Source: Actibacterium lipolyticum (GTDB lineage Bacteria; Pseudomonadota; Alphaproteobacteria; Rhodobacterales; Rhodobacteraceae). Taken from it: a DNA stretch of 64,000 nucleotides. The DNA lies in NCBI RefSeq assembly GCF_900184935.1, contig NZ_FXYE01000001.1:868001-932000 (forward strand). Reading direction: 5' to 3'. Shown here piece by piece: positions 54,756 to 62,997 of this stretch. Position numbers and translations under genes: made by a program. Positions within the stretch are counted from its first letter, which is position 1; the number at the start of each line of letters is the position of its first letter. Below the pieces are notes generated by a model, which was not told where the DNA came from, searched no databases, and was given only the letters and a program-made list of their open reading frames with translations.

Positions 54756-55421
54756 ATGTATGCTTTAGACAGCCGCGTTCTTGGCCCGTTGAACTGCTAT
54801 ATGCAAAAGGTGACCGAGCCCGGCGAATTCGTGTTCGAAATTCGAATGTCCGCTGGTGGCTTTCTGCCAATGGCGGATGCTAGCGCCAACCGTATCAAGG
54901 TGAAGGCGAACAAGGCCAACGCCGCGAAACTGCGCAGCAGTGGCAAGCAGCATATGGTGCCGCTGAAACATGCCGATGGCGGCTTTCAGGTTGGTGACAT
55001 GCCTAAAGAGGTAGAGCAGGGCGACGCGATCCTGTTTCACCAACCAGACCGTAACGCGCCTGCGTTTTCTGTGGCGGGACGAGTCGGTAAAACGACCTTC
55101 TCCTCGACCGAGCTGCGCGATCAGGTCGTCTATACCCACGCTTTTGGTTTGCCGGGGCGGTATGAATGGGTGGATGCGAATGGATCAGGCGTTGGTGGCG
55201 TGATCATCGTGGAAAACGAACCCGCCGAAGGTAAGGATGGGGCCGAACGCGCGATGAAGCGAATGGGCGAAGGCGTTCTGGTTCACATCGTCGGCAATAA
55301 GGTGAAGCCAAAAGAGGTTCGGATCGCCACAGGTCAGACCGTCTTTTTCGCGGTAGAGGACGCTGATGGCATCACAATTACCGACAAAACTTTGCTGCGT
55401 CGTGGCAAGGCTGACAAATAA
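54756..55421 (+). CDS. Unknown protein 3: cupredoxin-like domain (221 residues)
   Basis: A soluble protein without a signal peptide. Residues about 85-155 have the strand pattern of a cupredoxin (GDAILFHQPDRNAPAFSVAG, then YTHAFGLPGRYEWVDANGSG and VGGVIIVEN), but the Cys-His-Met copper ligands of a blue copper site are not all there: His95 and His128 are present and no Cys lies in the expected loop. A second stretch from about 172 (VLVHIVGNKVKPKEVRIATG, QTVFFAVEDADG) resembles the first strands of another such domain. AAAGGAG precedes the ATG. A strong hairpin follows, ending the operon. Confidence 0.75.
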   Translation: MYALDSRVLGPLNCYMQKVTEPGEFVFEIRMSAGGFLPMADASANRIKVKANKANAAKLRSSGKQHMVPLKHADGGFQVGDMPKEVEQGDAILFHQPDRNAPAFSVAGRVGKTTFSSTELRDQVVYTHAFGLPGRYEWVDANGSGVGGVIIVENEPAEGKDGAERAMKRMGEGVLVHIVGNKVKPKEVRIATGQTVFFAVEDADGITITDKTLLRRGKADK

Positions 55422-55428
55422 GTGACGT

Positions 55429-55454
55429 ACCGGCCCTGTCATTGCAGGGCCGGT
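55429..55454 (+). terminator. Hairpin ending the three-gene operon
   Basis: ACCGGCCCTG and CAGGGCCGGT form a perfect 10-bp stem with a 6-base loop, 8 bases after the stop. It is very stable, though not followed by a T run. Confidence 0.6.
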
Positions 55455-55523
55455 CTGCATCACTCGCCCCTTGGAATCCCTCGCCTATGCCCGTAAAGGG
55501 AGGGCGAATAGGAAGGGACAGCC

Positions 55524-56312
55524 ATGCAAGGCAGTGCAAATCTCAACGTCATGGTCAAAGCCGCGCGTAAAGCGGGCCGGGGCCTTGTGAAGGATTTTCG
55601 TGAAGTCGAAAATCTTCAGATTTCGGCAAAAGGGCCGGGGGATTTTGTCTCGCGCGCTGACTTGGCCGCTGAAAAGATCATCCGCGATGAGCTGATGACC
55701 GCGCGCCCCAACTACGGTTGGGTGGGCGAAGAAAGTGCTGCGGTCGAAGGTGTGGACCCGACCCGCCGCTGGATCGTTGATCCGCTGGATGGGACCACAA
55801 ACTTCCTTCACGGCTTGCCGCACTGGGCGATTTCCATCGCGCTGGAACATAAGGGCGAGATCGTCGCCTCCGTCATCTTTGACGCAGCAAAGGACGAAAT
55901 GTTCGTTGCTGAAAAAGGTGGTGGTGCATGGATGAACGGCACCCGCCTGCGTGTTTCGGGCCGTCACCGCATGATCGAGGCGATCTTTTCCACCGGCCTG
56001 CCATTCGGTGGGCGCCCTGATCTTCCTGCGACGTTGCAAGACTTGGCGCGCCTTTTGCCCCAGACAGCTGGCGTTCGCCGCTGGGGCGCTGCCGCGCTTG
56101 ATTTGGCATACGTTGCTGCGGGCCGATACGACGGCTTCTGGGAACGTGGGTTGAACGAATGGGATATGGCGGCTGGCCTGCTGTTGGTCCGCGAGGCGGG
56201 TGGCCTGATCGCGCCAATCAATCCCGAAGGCAATATCATGGACGACGGCGAAGTCATCGCCGCGAACGAGCCGATTTTTGATAGCTTCGCAAAAGTTATC
56301 AGAAACGCCTAA
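55524..56312 (+). CDS. suhB: Inositol monophosphatase family protein (SuhB-like)
   Basis: A 262-residue magnesium-dependent phosphatase. The metal-site motifs are GEES near residue 70, IVDPLDGTTNFLHGLPHW (Asp86, Asp89) and the C-terminal NEWDMAAGLLLVREAGG. The length fits SuhB/IMPase, which hydrolyses inositol-1-phosphate. SuhB proteins in bacteria also affect rRNA transcription. It starts 70 bases after the hairpin of the preceding operon and is probably separately transcribed. AGGAAGGGA lies upstream of the ATG. Confidence 0.92.
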   Translation: MQGSANLNVMVKAARKAGRGLVKDFREVENLQISAKGPGDFVSRADLAAEKIIRDELMTARPNYGWVGEESAAVEGVDPTRRWIVDPLDGTTNFLHGLPHWAISIALEHKGEIVASVIFDAAKDEMFVAEKGGGAWMNGTRLRVSGRHRMIEAIFSTGLPFGGRPDLPATLQDLARLLPQTAGVRRWGAAALDLAYVAAGRYDGFWERGLNEWDMAAGLLLVREAGGLIAPINPEGNIMDDGEVIAANEPIFDSFAKVIRNA

Positions 56313-56409
56313 GGCGCCTGCCTGTCGGACGGATGGTTAAGGCCATCCGCCCACGGGACTTTTCATAAATCACGGGATGTGACCCCTTCAATCGCGCCGC
56401 AGCGATTGA

Positions 56410-57147
56410 TCACTTACGTCTTACGACGGGAATGCTTGTGCGGCGGTACTGTGCCTCGGGGTGGGGTGGGTGCCCGTGGGTTTGGGTCCAATACGCTTGG
56501 CCGCCGCGTGCCATCCACACTGGCAGCATAAGCAGCAGCCCGGCAACAAATCCACCTGCATGCGCCCAATAGGCGACCCCGCCGGTTTCAGGATCGGCCA
56601 GCGCGCCACTGACAAGTTGCAGCCCGAACCAGACGCCCAGCATGACCCATGCAGGCAGCGGGAAGATGCGGAAGAAGATGATGAAGATAAAGAGCACGTC
56701 GACCCGCGCCTTTGGGAACATCAACAGATAGCCCCCCATGACCCCGGCAATCGCGCCCGATGCGCCAACCATGGGCACCATCGATTGTGGTTCGGCCGCG
56801 TATTGCGCAAAGGCGGCCGCGAAGCCGCTTAACAGGTAAAAGCCTAGGAACCTGACGTGACCAAGTTCATCTTCTAGGTTGTCGCCGAAAATCCACAGGA
56901 ACAGCATGTTTCCCGCCAGATGCATGAACCCGCCATGCAGGAACATGGAGGTCAGAAAACCATGCCACATCTGCCCGTCCGAAACCGCCGCCGGAATCAT
57001 TGCCCAGTTAAAGAAGAAACTTTGCAGTTTCACCGGCTCTGAAAACAGTGGCCAATAGCTGACAAACACCAAAATATTCACCGCAATCAATGCGTAAGTG
57101 ACATAAGGTGTGCGTTCTGACGGGTTGTGATCACGTATAGGAAACAT
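56410..57147 (-). CDS. Rhomboid family intramembrane serine protease
   Basis: A 245-residue membrane protease with about six spans. The catalytic serine is Ser130 in VGASGAIAGVMGGY and the histidine is His196 in YWAHAGGFVAG; together they form the rhomboid dyad. The first loop has FLHGGFMHLAGNMLFLWIFG, also typical. It cleaves membrane-spanning substrates; none is known here. The C-terminal tail of about 30 residues is cytoplasmic and basic. It lies immediately downstream of putA on the same strand. Confidence 0.92.
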   Translation of the reverse strand: MFPIRDHNPSERTPYVTYALIAVNILVFVSYWPLFSEPVKLQSFFFNWAMIPAAVSDGQMWHGFLTSMFLHGGFMHLAGNMLFLWIFGDNLEDELGHVRFLGFYLLSGFAAAFAQYAAEPQSMVPMVGASGAIAGVMGGYLLMFPKARVDVLFIFIIFFRIFPLPAWVMLGVWFGLQLVSGALADPETGGVAYWAHAGGFVAGLLLMLPVWMARGGQAYWTQTHGHPPHPEAQYRRTSIPVVRRK

Positions 57148-57177
57148 GCCGCCACGCTAACCTTCCGGGACGGCAGG

Positions 57178-60100
57178 TCAAGACAAAGCGACCTCTGCCA
57201 GCAACGCGGCGTTGCCGCCTGATGCGGTTGTGTCAACGCAGACGTGGCGCTCTAACTGGACCCGCGATGGGGTGATTGCCTCTGTTATCAGGGGCAGGAT
57301 CGGCCCCGTTCGGTTTGCGAGTGCCTGTTCGTATTGGCGGGCGGTGTCGTCGCCGCCCCAAAAGACCGCGCCGCCGAACCCTTGCAGCGTTTCCAGCGCC
57401 TTTGGCGAAAGGCCGGGGGCCGCAATGGCATGGCCGCCGTAGGAAAGTGCAGCGTTCACCTGACTTTGGGCCAACGCCGCGCCGGGGCCCAGGCACAAAA
57501 ACGGTGCCCGCGATGTGGTGCTTAGCCTGTTGGATTCCCCCGTGGGGCCGGGCAGGGCGTGCGTTTCGGCCGGTGCCGTCTGCGCGGATGCGCCTGTCAG
57601 GCGCTTCTGAACATCTGTTGGGATGTCGCCGTTTTCATCGGGGGCATGGATGCGTTCGCCCTGTGTAAACCGCTGCAGATAGTTTGGCCCGCCTGCTTTG
57701 GGCCCGGTACCTGACAGGCCTTCGCCGCCAAACGGCTGACTACCGACAATCGCGCCGATCTGGTTGCGGTTTACATAGATGTTCCCGACCTCCAGCCGTT
57801 CAATAACCTGCTGAACCCGATCATCGATCCGTGTGTGAAGGCCAAACGTCAGCCCATAGCCCGTGGCGTTGATTGCATCCACGACCGCGTCAATCTGATC
57901 TGCCTTGAATGTCGCGATGTGCAGGACAGGGCCGAATACCTCTTGGCCAAGGGTGCCAATTCCCGGAACGCTGATCGCGGTGGGCGACAGGAAATACCCG
58001 CCACTTGGCGTTGCCTGTTCCCACAACAGGCGGCCTTCAGTTCGCGCCGCGGCGATATAATCTGAAATCGCGCGATGGGCCTCTGCGTCGATCAACGGGC
58101 CACAGTCCGTGGGCAGTTCCCACGGGTTGCCCATGGCAAGTTCGCTTATCGCGCCGAACAGCATGGCATTGAAGGCGTCGGCAATGTCTTCCTGCACATA
58201 AAGGCAGCGCAGGGCGGAGCATCGCTGCCCCGCAGATTGAAACGCCGATTCCACGACGTCCCGCACGGCCTGTTCTAACAGGGCGGTGCTGTCCACGATC
58301 ATGGCGTTCAGCCCGCCGGTCTCTGCGATCAAAGGAGTTCCGGGGCTTAGGTGCTTCGCCATGGATTTTCGGATGGTTTGCGCCGTGGCGGTGGAGCCTG
58401 TGAAGGTCACGCCACCCACCCGCGCATCCGACACAAGTGCGCCACCAACGCGCGCACCGTCGCCCGGCAAAAGCTGAAGCGCAGCACGCGGAACGCCCGC
58501 ACGGTGCAGCAACTCGACCGCGAAACCTGCGATAAGGGGTGTTTGCTCTGCTGGCTTTGCCAACACGGCGTTCCCTGCAGCCAAGGCTGCCGCGATCTGC
58601 CCTGTGAAAATCGCCAAGGGAAAGTTCCATGGCGAAATGCAGCTGAAAACACCGCGGGCAGGGGCGGTCAGGGTACCAACCCGGCTGGCATAGTAGCGCA
58701 GAAAATCGACCGCTTCGCGCAGCTCTCCGACCGCGTCGGGCAGGGTCTTTCCGGCCTCGCGCGCCAAAATTGCGAAAATCTTGCCGAAGTCGGCTTCGAA
58801 AAGATCCGCCGCCCGCAAAAGAGTTTCAGCACGGGCCGCTGGTGATGCGCCCCATGGGGTTGCCGCATCCAAGGCTGTGGCGATGTCAGCATCCGATGCG
58901 GGTTCAACGGTTCCCACCACGTCTTCAGGCGCGGCCGGGTTCAAAACCGGCAACGCATCCAGCGGCGCGACTGACCCCGCCAAGTTTGGCCCTGCCTGAA
59001 ACTGCGCGGTCGCATAAGGCATACGCGCTTTGTCAATTTCAGCCAGCGTCGGGCCATGCGACAAATCCCACCCCTTAGAGTTCGTGCGCTTGGGCAGGTA
59101 CAGCGCTGGCCCCTTGGTCACCACATTGCTGATCGTCCGCCCAATTGCATCAAACGGATCAGCTGCGACAACAGCAGGGGGGACATCTTCGTCAACGATC
59201 TGATTGACGAACGAGCTGTTCGCGCCGTTTTCCAACAACCGCCTAACCAGATAGGCCAGCAAATCACGATGCGCGCCTACAGGCGCATAGATCCGGCAGC
59301 GAGCGCCTTGGTGTTTCTCCATGACGATGTCGTAAAGACGTTCGCCCATGCCGTGCAAGCGTTGGAATTCGAACGCATCGCGGTCAGCGTCCATGTGCAG
59401 AACCGCCGCGACCGTATGCGCGTTATGGGTGGCGAATTGCGGATAGATCCGATCGGTCATTCCCAGCAGTTTGCGGGCGTTGGCGATATAGCTGACGTCT
59501 GTCGCGGCCTTGCGGGTGAACACCGGGAAACCATCAACACCCGAAACCTGCGCGTGCTTGATTTCGCTGTCCCAATACGCGCCCTTCACAAGGCGCACCA
59601 TGAACCGACGATCCAGCCGCTGCGCCAATGCATAGACCCAGTCCAGAACCCCGGCGGCGCGTTGGCCATAGGCCTGAACAACCACGCCAAACCCATCCCA
59701 GCCAGCAAGTTGAGCGTCGCTGGCGACGGCTTCGATCACGCGCAAGGATAGGGTCAGCCGGTCAGCCTCTTCCGCATCGATGTTGAACCCCATTCCGGCG
59801 GTCTTCGCCTGCAATGCAAGGGCCACAACACGCGGTACCAGTTCACCCATAACGCGGGCTTCTTGTGCCACCTCGTAACGCGGATGCAGGGCAGACAGTT
59901 TGACCGAGATGCCGGGGTTTTTTCGCACGTCTGGCGAATGGCAGCCCTTTGCGATGGATGTAATCGCATCGCTGTAGGCATCGAAATATCGCTTCGCGTC
60001 GTTGCCGGTTCGCGCGGCTTCGCCCAGCATGTCGTAGGAATAGGTATAGCCTTTCGCCTCCATCCCTTTGGCGCGCTTCATTGCTGCGTCGATGTCTTCG

Positions 60101-60612
60101 CCCAAGACGAACTGACGGCCCATTTCGCGCATCGCGCGCCCAACGGCGGTGCGGATCACCGGTTCGCCCAACCGCTTCACAGCCGCCCGCAGGGTTCCGA
60201 TAAGGCCGGGGTCAGAGTCTTCCAACACCTTGCCCGTCAGCATCAGCCCCCAAGTCGAGGCATTAACCAACGGCGAAGAGGAATGCCCTAAATGCTTGCC
60301 CCAATCCGACGCGGCGATCTTATCTTCGATCAACGCATCCACCGTTTCAGCATCCGGAACGCGCAACAGGGCTTCGGCCAAACACATCAAGGCCACGCCT
60401 TCGTCGGTCGAAAGACCGTACTCGGCCAAGAACACTTCCATCAAACCGGGTTTCGCGCTTGATCGGATGTCGCGGACCAACTCGCAGGCGGTTTGGCAGA
60501 TTTGGGCGCGTTGGGTTTTGCTTAGATTGGCTTGTTCAACCAGCCGCTGAACAGTGGCTTCCTCGTCAGCGTAGGTGTCAGTTTCGATCCGGTTTAGGTC
60601 AAGGTTTGACAT
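57178..60612 (-). CDS. putA: Bifunctional proline dehydrogenase / L-glutamate gamma-semialdehyde dehydrogenase
   Basis: PutA oxidises proline to glutamate in two steps. The 1144-residue protein has the helical arm and PRODH barrel first (to about residue 480, with the FAD site GVVVQAYGQRAAGVLDW and VRLVKGAYWDSEIKHAQV), then the aldehyde dehydrogenase domain (CISPWNFPLAIFTGQ, AETGGLNAMIVDS with catalytic Glu, QSAGQRCSALRCLYV with catalytic Cys). A C-terminal extension of about 120 residues marks the longer PutA type. There is no N-terminal ribbon-helix-helix, so it does not repress its own gene. The ATG at 60612 follows GGAG. Confidence 0.96.
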   Translation of the reverse strand: MSNLDLNRIETDTYADEEATVQRLVEQANLSKTQRAQICQTACELVRDIRSSAKPGLMEVFLAEYGLSTDEGVALMCLAEALLRVPDAETVDALIEDKIAASDWGKHLGHSSSPLVNASTWGLMLTGKVLEDSDPGLIGTLRAAVKRLGEPVIRTAVGRAMREMGRQFVLGEDIDAAMKRAKGMEAKGYTYSYDMLGEAARTGNDAKRYFDAYSDAITSIAKGCHSPDVRKNPGISVKLSALHPRYEVAQEARVMGELVPRVVALALQAKTAGMGFNIDAEEADRLTLSLRVIEAVASDAQLAGWDGFGVVVQAYGQRAAGVLDWVYALAQRLDRRFMVRLVKGAYWDSEIKHAQVSGVDGFPVFTRKAATDVSYIANARKLLGMTDRIYPQFATHNAHTVAAVLHMDADRDAFEFQRLHGMGERLYDIVMEKHQGARCRIYAPVGAHRDLLAYLVRRLLENGANSSFVNQIVDEDVPPAVVAADPFDAIGRTISNVVTKGPALYLPKRTNSKGWDLSHGPTLAEIDKARMPYATAQFQAGPNLAGSVAPLDALPVLNPAAPEDVVGTVEPASDADIATALDAATPWGASPAARAETLLRAADLFEADFGKIFAILAREAGKTLPDAVGELREAVDFLRYYASRVGTLTAPARGVFSCISPWNFPLAIFTGQIAAALAAGNAVLAKPAEQTPLIAGFAVELLHRAGVPRAALQLLPGDGARVGGALVSDARVGGVTFTGSTATAQTIRKSMAKHLSPGTPLIAETGGLNAMIVDSTALLEQAVRDVVESAFQSAGQRCSALRCLYVQEDIADAFNAMLFGAISELAMGNPWELPTDCGPLIDAEAHRAISDYIAAARTEGRLLWEQATPSGGYFLSPTAISVPGIGTLGQEVFGPVLHIATFKADQIDAVVDAINATGYGLTFGLHTRIDDRVQQVIERLEVGNIYVNRNQIGAIVGSQPFGGEGLSGTGPKAGGPNYLQRFTQGERIHAPDENGDIPTDVQKRLTGASAQTAPAETHALPGPTGESNRLSTTSRAPFLCLGPGAALAQSQVNAALSYGGHAIAAPGLSPKALETLQGFGGAVFWGGDDTARQYEQALANRTGPILPLITEAITPSRVQLERHVCVDTTASGGNAALLAEVALS

Positions 60613-60635
60613 GGTTCGCTCCAATCTTTTTGCAA

Positions 60636-60641
60636 AGTATA
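60636..60641 (-). promoter_or_regulatory. Possible -10 element of putA
   Basis: TATACT on the minus strand lies 24 bases before the putA ATG, a near-consensus -10, but no good -35 is found at 17 bases. An activator is therefore likely. No putR-type gene is adjacent; the 262-base gap to the TPR gene shows nothing else I can name. Confidence 0.35.
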
Positions 60642-60874
60642 TGGCGAAATGTTGGGATTAAATGACCTCAAGTTATCAAACCGAATGTCAGGTTGGCTAA
60701 ATAATTGGGCAAAATTGGGAAGAGTGTCTTTTTGACGCTGGATGCAAAGATCGGACGATTCTAGACGGTGCACTCGTATGGGGGCCGCTGGCGCGTGCGC
60801 TGATGAACCAACGCGGTTGATGTGCTTTCTTAAACGTGAATTGACGTATTTCGCAGTCGTGGCACCCTTAGGGC

Positions 60875-61414
60875 ATGCGACTGATCATAGCCCTTACCGC
60901 GATTGCGATGCCCGCCTACGCCAATTCCTGCCCACCTGTTCCCGAGCAGGAGCCGCGAAAATCAGAGCTGATGGCAGAAGTTCGATCCGCGCCGGATGAA
61001 CGTACGGCGAAGTTGTTGACGAATGAGTTGTGGGGAATCTGGGCGACCGCGCCGGACCCCCACGCCCAAGAGATTCTGGACGAAGGGCTTGAACGCCGTG
61101 CCGCATATGACTTTGTCGGTGCGATCAAGGCGTTTGATGCGTTGATCGAATACTGTCCCGACTATGCCGAAGGGTACAATCAGCGTGCTTTTGTTGCATT
61201 TATCCGACAGGACTATCATGCCGCTTTGGCTGATCTAAATCGCGCGCTTTCACTTGCCCCGGATCACATCGCCGCCCTTGCAGGTAAGGCGCTGACGCAG
61301 ATCGGGCTGGGGCGCGTTGCGGCGGGGCAAAAGACGCTTCGCAAGGCGCTTAAGATGAACCCGTGGCTGCCAGAACGACACATGCTGGCCCTAGAACCGG
61401 ATAAAGATATCTGA
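60875..61414 (+). CDS. Secreted TPR-repeat protein
   Basis: A 179-residue protein with a signal peptide (MRLIIALTAIAMPAYA) and at least two to three tetratricopeptide repeats between residues 75 and 165 (FVGAIKAFDALIEYCPDYAE, then YHAALADLNRALSLAPDHIA, then KTLRKALKMNPWLPE). It would be a periplasmic adaptor that binds other proteins. Proteins of this layout are common in Rhodobacterales with no assigned function. It is divergent from putA and is followed by the tRNA-Leu gene. Confidence 0.8.
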   Translation: MRLIIALTAIAMPAYANSCPPVPEQEPRKSELMAEVRSAPDERTAKLLTNELWGIWATAPDPHAQEILDEGLERRAAYDFVGAIKAFDALIEYCPDYAEGYNQRAFVAFIRQDYHAALADLNRALSLAPDHIAALAGKALTQIGLGRVAAGQKTLRKALKMNPWLPERHMLALEPDKDI

Positions 61415-61461
61415 GCCTTCTTTACACGCCCTCGCCAATGCCTATTGTCGCCGCACCAATG

Positions 61462-61547
61462 GCCCGCGTGGTGGAATGGTAGACACAGGGGACTTAAAAT
61501 CCCTAGGCAGGAATGCCGTGCCGGTTCGAATCCGGCCGCGGGTACCA
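61462..61547 (+). tRNA. tRNA-Leu (anticodon UAA)
   Basis: An 86-base class II tRNA. The acceptor arms GCCCGCG and CGCGGGT pair fully (one G-U). The anticodon loop CTTAAAA carries TAA at 61495-61497. The T arm has GGTTCGAATCC, a long variable arm lies between, and the CCA end is encoded. It reads leucine UUA codons, and UUG by wobble, both rare in this genome. Confidence 0.95.
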
Positions 61548-61569
61548 TTGGTAATATGTGTTGCGTGAC

Positions 61570-62922
61570 TTAGAGCACGAAAAAATCGGCTGTCAGATCA
61601 TCTAACGATAGGCCAGACAACAGAATTTCGCCATCTTCAAATGGTATGACCAGCGCGCTTGATGTTTCGTAAGATGCCGTAATCGCGGCCTGCACGTCAG
61701 CATCCGTAAGGCCCAGCATCAGAAGCTGATCTTCGTTGGCGTCGAAGTCCACAACGGTGTCGGTGCCGAAGCTGTCGGCAAAAACGAAAGTGTCTGCGCC
61801 ACTACCACCGACCAACAGGTCATTCTCGGCCCCGCCGAACAGGGTGTCATTTCCCGCGCCGCCAAACAGACGATCCGCACCGTCGCCCCCGGAAAGGTAA
61901 TCATCAGCGTTGCGGCCGAACAGGCGGTCCTCTCCGGTGCCGCCGACCAGAATGTCGGCGTTTTGGGTGCCGGTAATCGTGTCGTTCCCGGCAAGGCCAA
62001 TGCCGAACAGCCCGTCAGCGGGTGTTAGGTAATCAAGCGCGGATGACAGCAGGTCATCGCCCTCCGTACCGATACCCCCGTGGAATGCCTGACTGTCGGC
62101 CAACAATATGCCAAACGCATCTTCATCCACGGTTTCCGCAATCGCGGTTACGGTTTCAAGGTATAGAACCATGCTGTGTTCTGCGGCGCCGGGGCCCGCG
62201 TCGGCTGTTAGCTCTAGTTCAAGCACCTGACCTTGATGCCAGCCCAGCCCAAGCTCTTCTAAGCTGACAACAGGGTCGTCGCTGTGCTGAACGTTAAGAA
62301 CATGTTCGGCGACCCCGTTGTCGGCCGTTAACGGAGCGTCCAGCCCCGGGGACCCGAAGGTGGCGATTTGGAACGACATCTCGGCCACGGCTGGGTTTTC
62401 GGCGATGTAGTCATCCAGCAAATAGGCGAACCTTTCGGCCATCGCCCCGCCAAGGCTGTGCCCTGTAACAACGATTTCGGTAATGCCGTTCGCGGCGGCG
62501 TAGTCAAGCGCGGCTGTGAACAGCGGGTCCAGCAACGCATAGTGGCGTTCTTGGGCAAAGGCGGCGTCGATATAGTCGCCGATGTCAAGCGGGTCCGGTT
62601 CACTGCCCCGAATGCTGATGGCTAGGGTGGTGCCGTCTTCGCTGATGGCAACAAAACCGAACGCCCGCCCGCCGATCAGGCCAGCGTTGGTGAAATAGCC
62701 CGGCTCGGACGTGGGGGTATAGCTGACCTGACCGTCCGCAAAGCCCTTACGGAAGTAGAACCCGAACCGGCCAGCGGCAACGTTCAGGTCGTCAGCACCC
62801 AGAACGGACCAGCCCGTATCGGCCAAGCGGTCCTCTAACGGAATGCCGCCAGCATAGGCGTTGAGTGAAAGTTCAGCCAAAATCTGAAGGTCATCGGGGG
62901 AAATGGGGGTGAACGAAGGCAC
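61570..62922 (-). CDS. Secreted class 3 lipase with RTX calcium-binding repeats
   Basis: A 450-residue protein with no N-terminal signal peptide. Residues 1-290 are a class 3 lipase domain with the nucleophile Ser156 in [15 protein letters not shown] and the later [10 protein letters not shown] and HSDDPV. From about 300 there are glycine-rich RTX nonapeptides ([20 protein letters not shown], then [20 protein letters not shown]). The chain ends in a negatively charged region closing with FFVL, the usual C-terminal signal of type I secretion. It is therefore an exported, calcium-folded lipase. Transporter genes for it are not in the window. It converges on the tRNA gene. Confidence 0.9.
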   Translation of the reverse strand: MPSFTPISPDDLQILAELSLNAYAGGIPLEDRLADTGWSVLGADDLNVAAGRFGFYFRKGFADGQVSYTPTSEPGYFTNAGLIGGRAFGFVAISEDGTTLAISIRGSEPDPLDIGDYIDAAFAQERHYALLDPLFTAALDYAAANGITEIVVTGHSLGGAMAERFAYLLDDYIAENPAVAEMSFQIATFGSPGLDAPLTADNGVAEHVLNVQHSDDPVVSLEELGLGWHQGQVLELELTADAGPGAAEHSMVLYLETVTAIAETVDEDAFGILLADSQAFHGGIGTEGDDLLSSALDYLTPADGLFGIGLAGNDTITGTQNADILVGGTGEDRLFGRNADDYLSGGDGADRLFGGAGNDTLFGGAENDLLVGGSGADTFVFADSFGTDTVVDFDANEDQLLMLGLTDADVQAAITASYETSSALVIPFEDGEILLSGLSLDDLTADFFVL

Positions 62923-62997
62923 GGCCGCTCCTGACTTAAAATATGAATGTCAGGTTCTGTTTATCCTCTGTCCCGTATTTCCCAAAGGGTTCATTCG

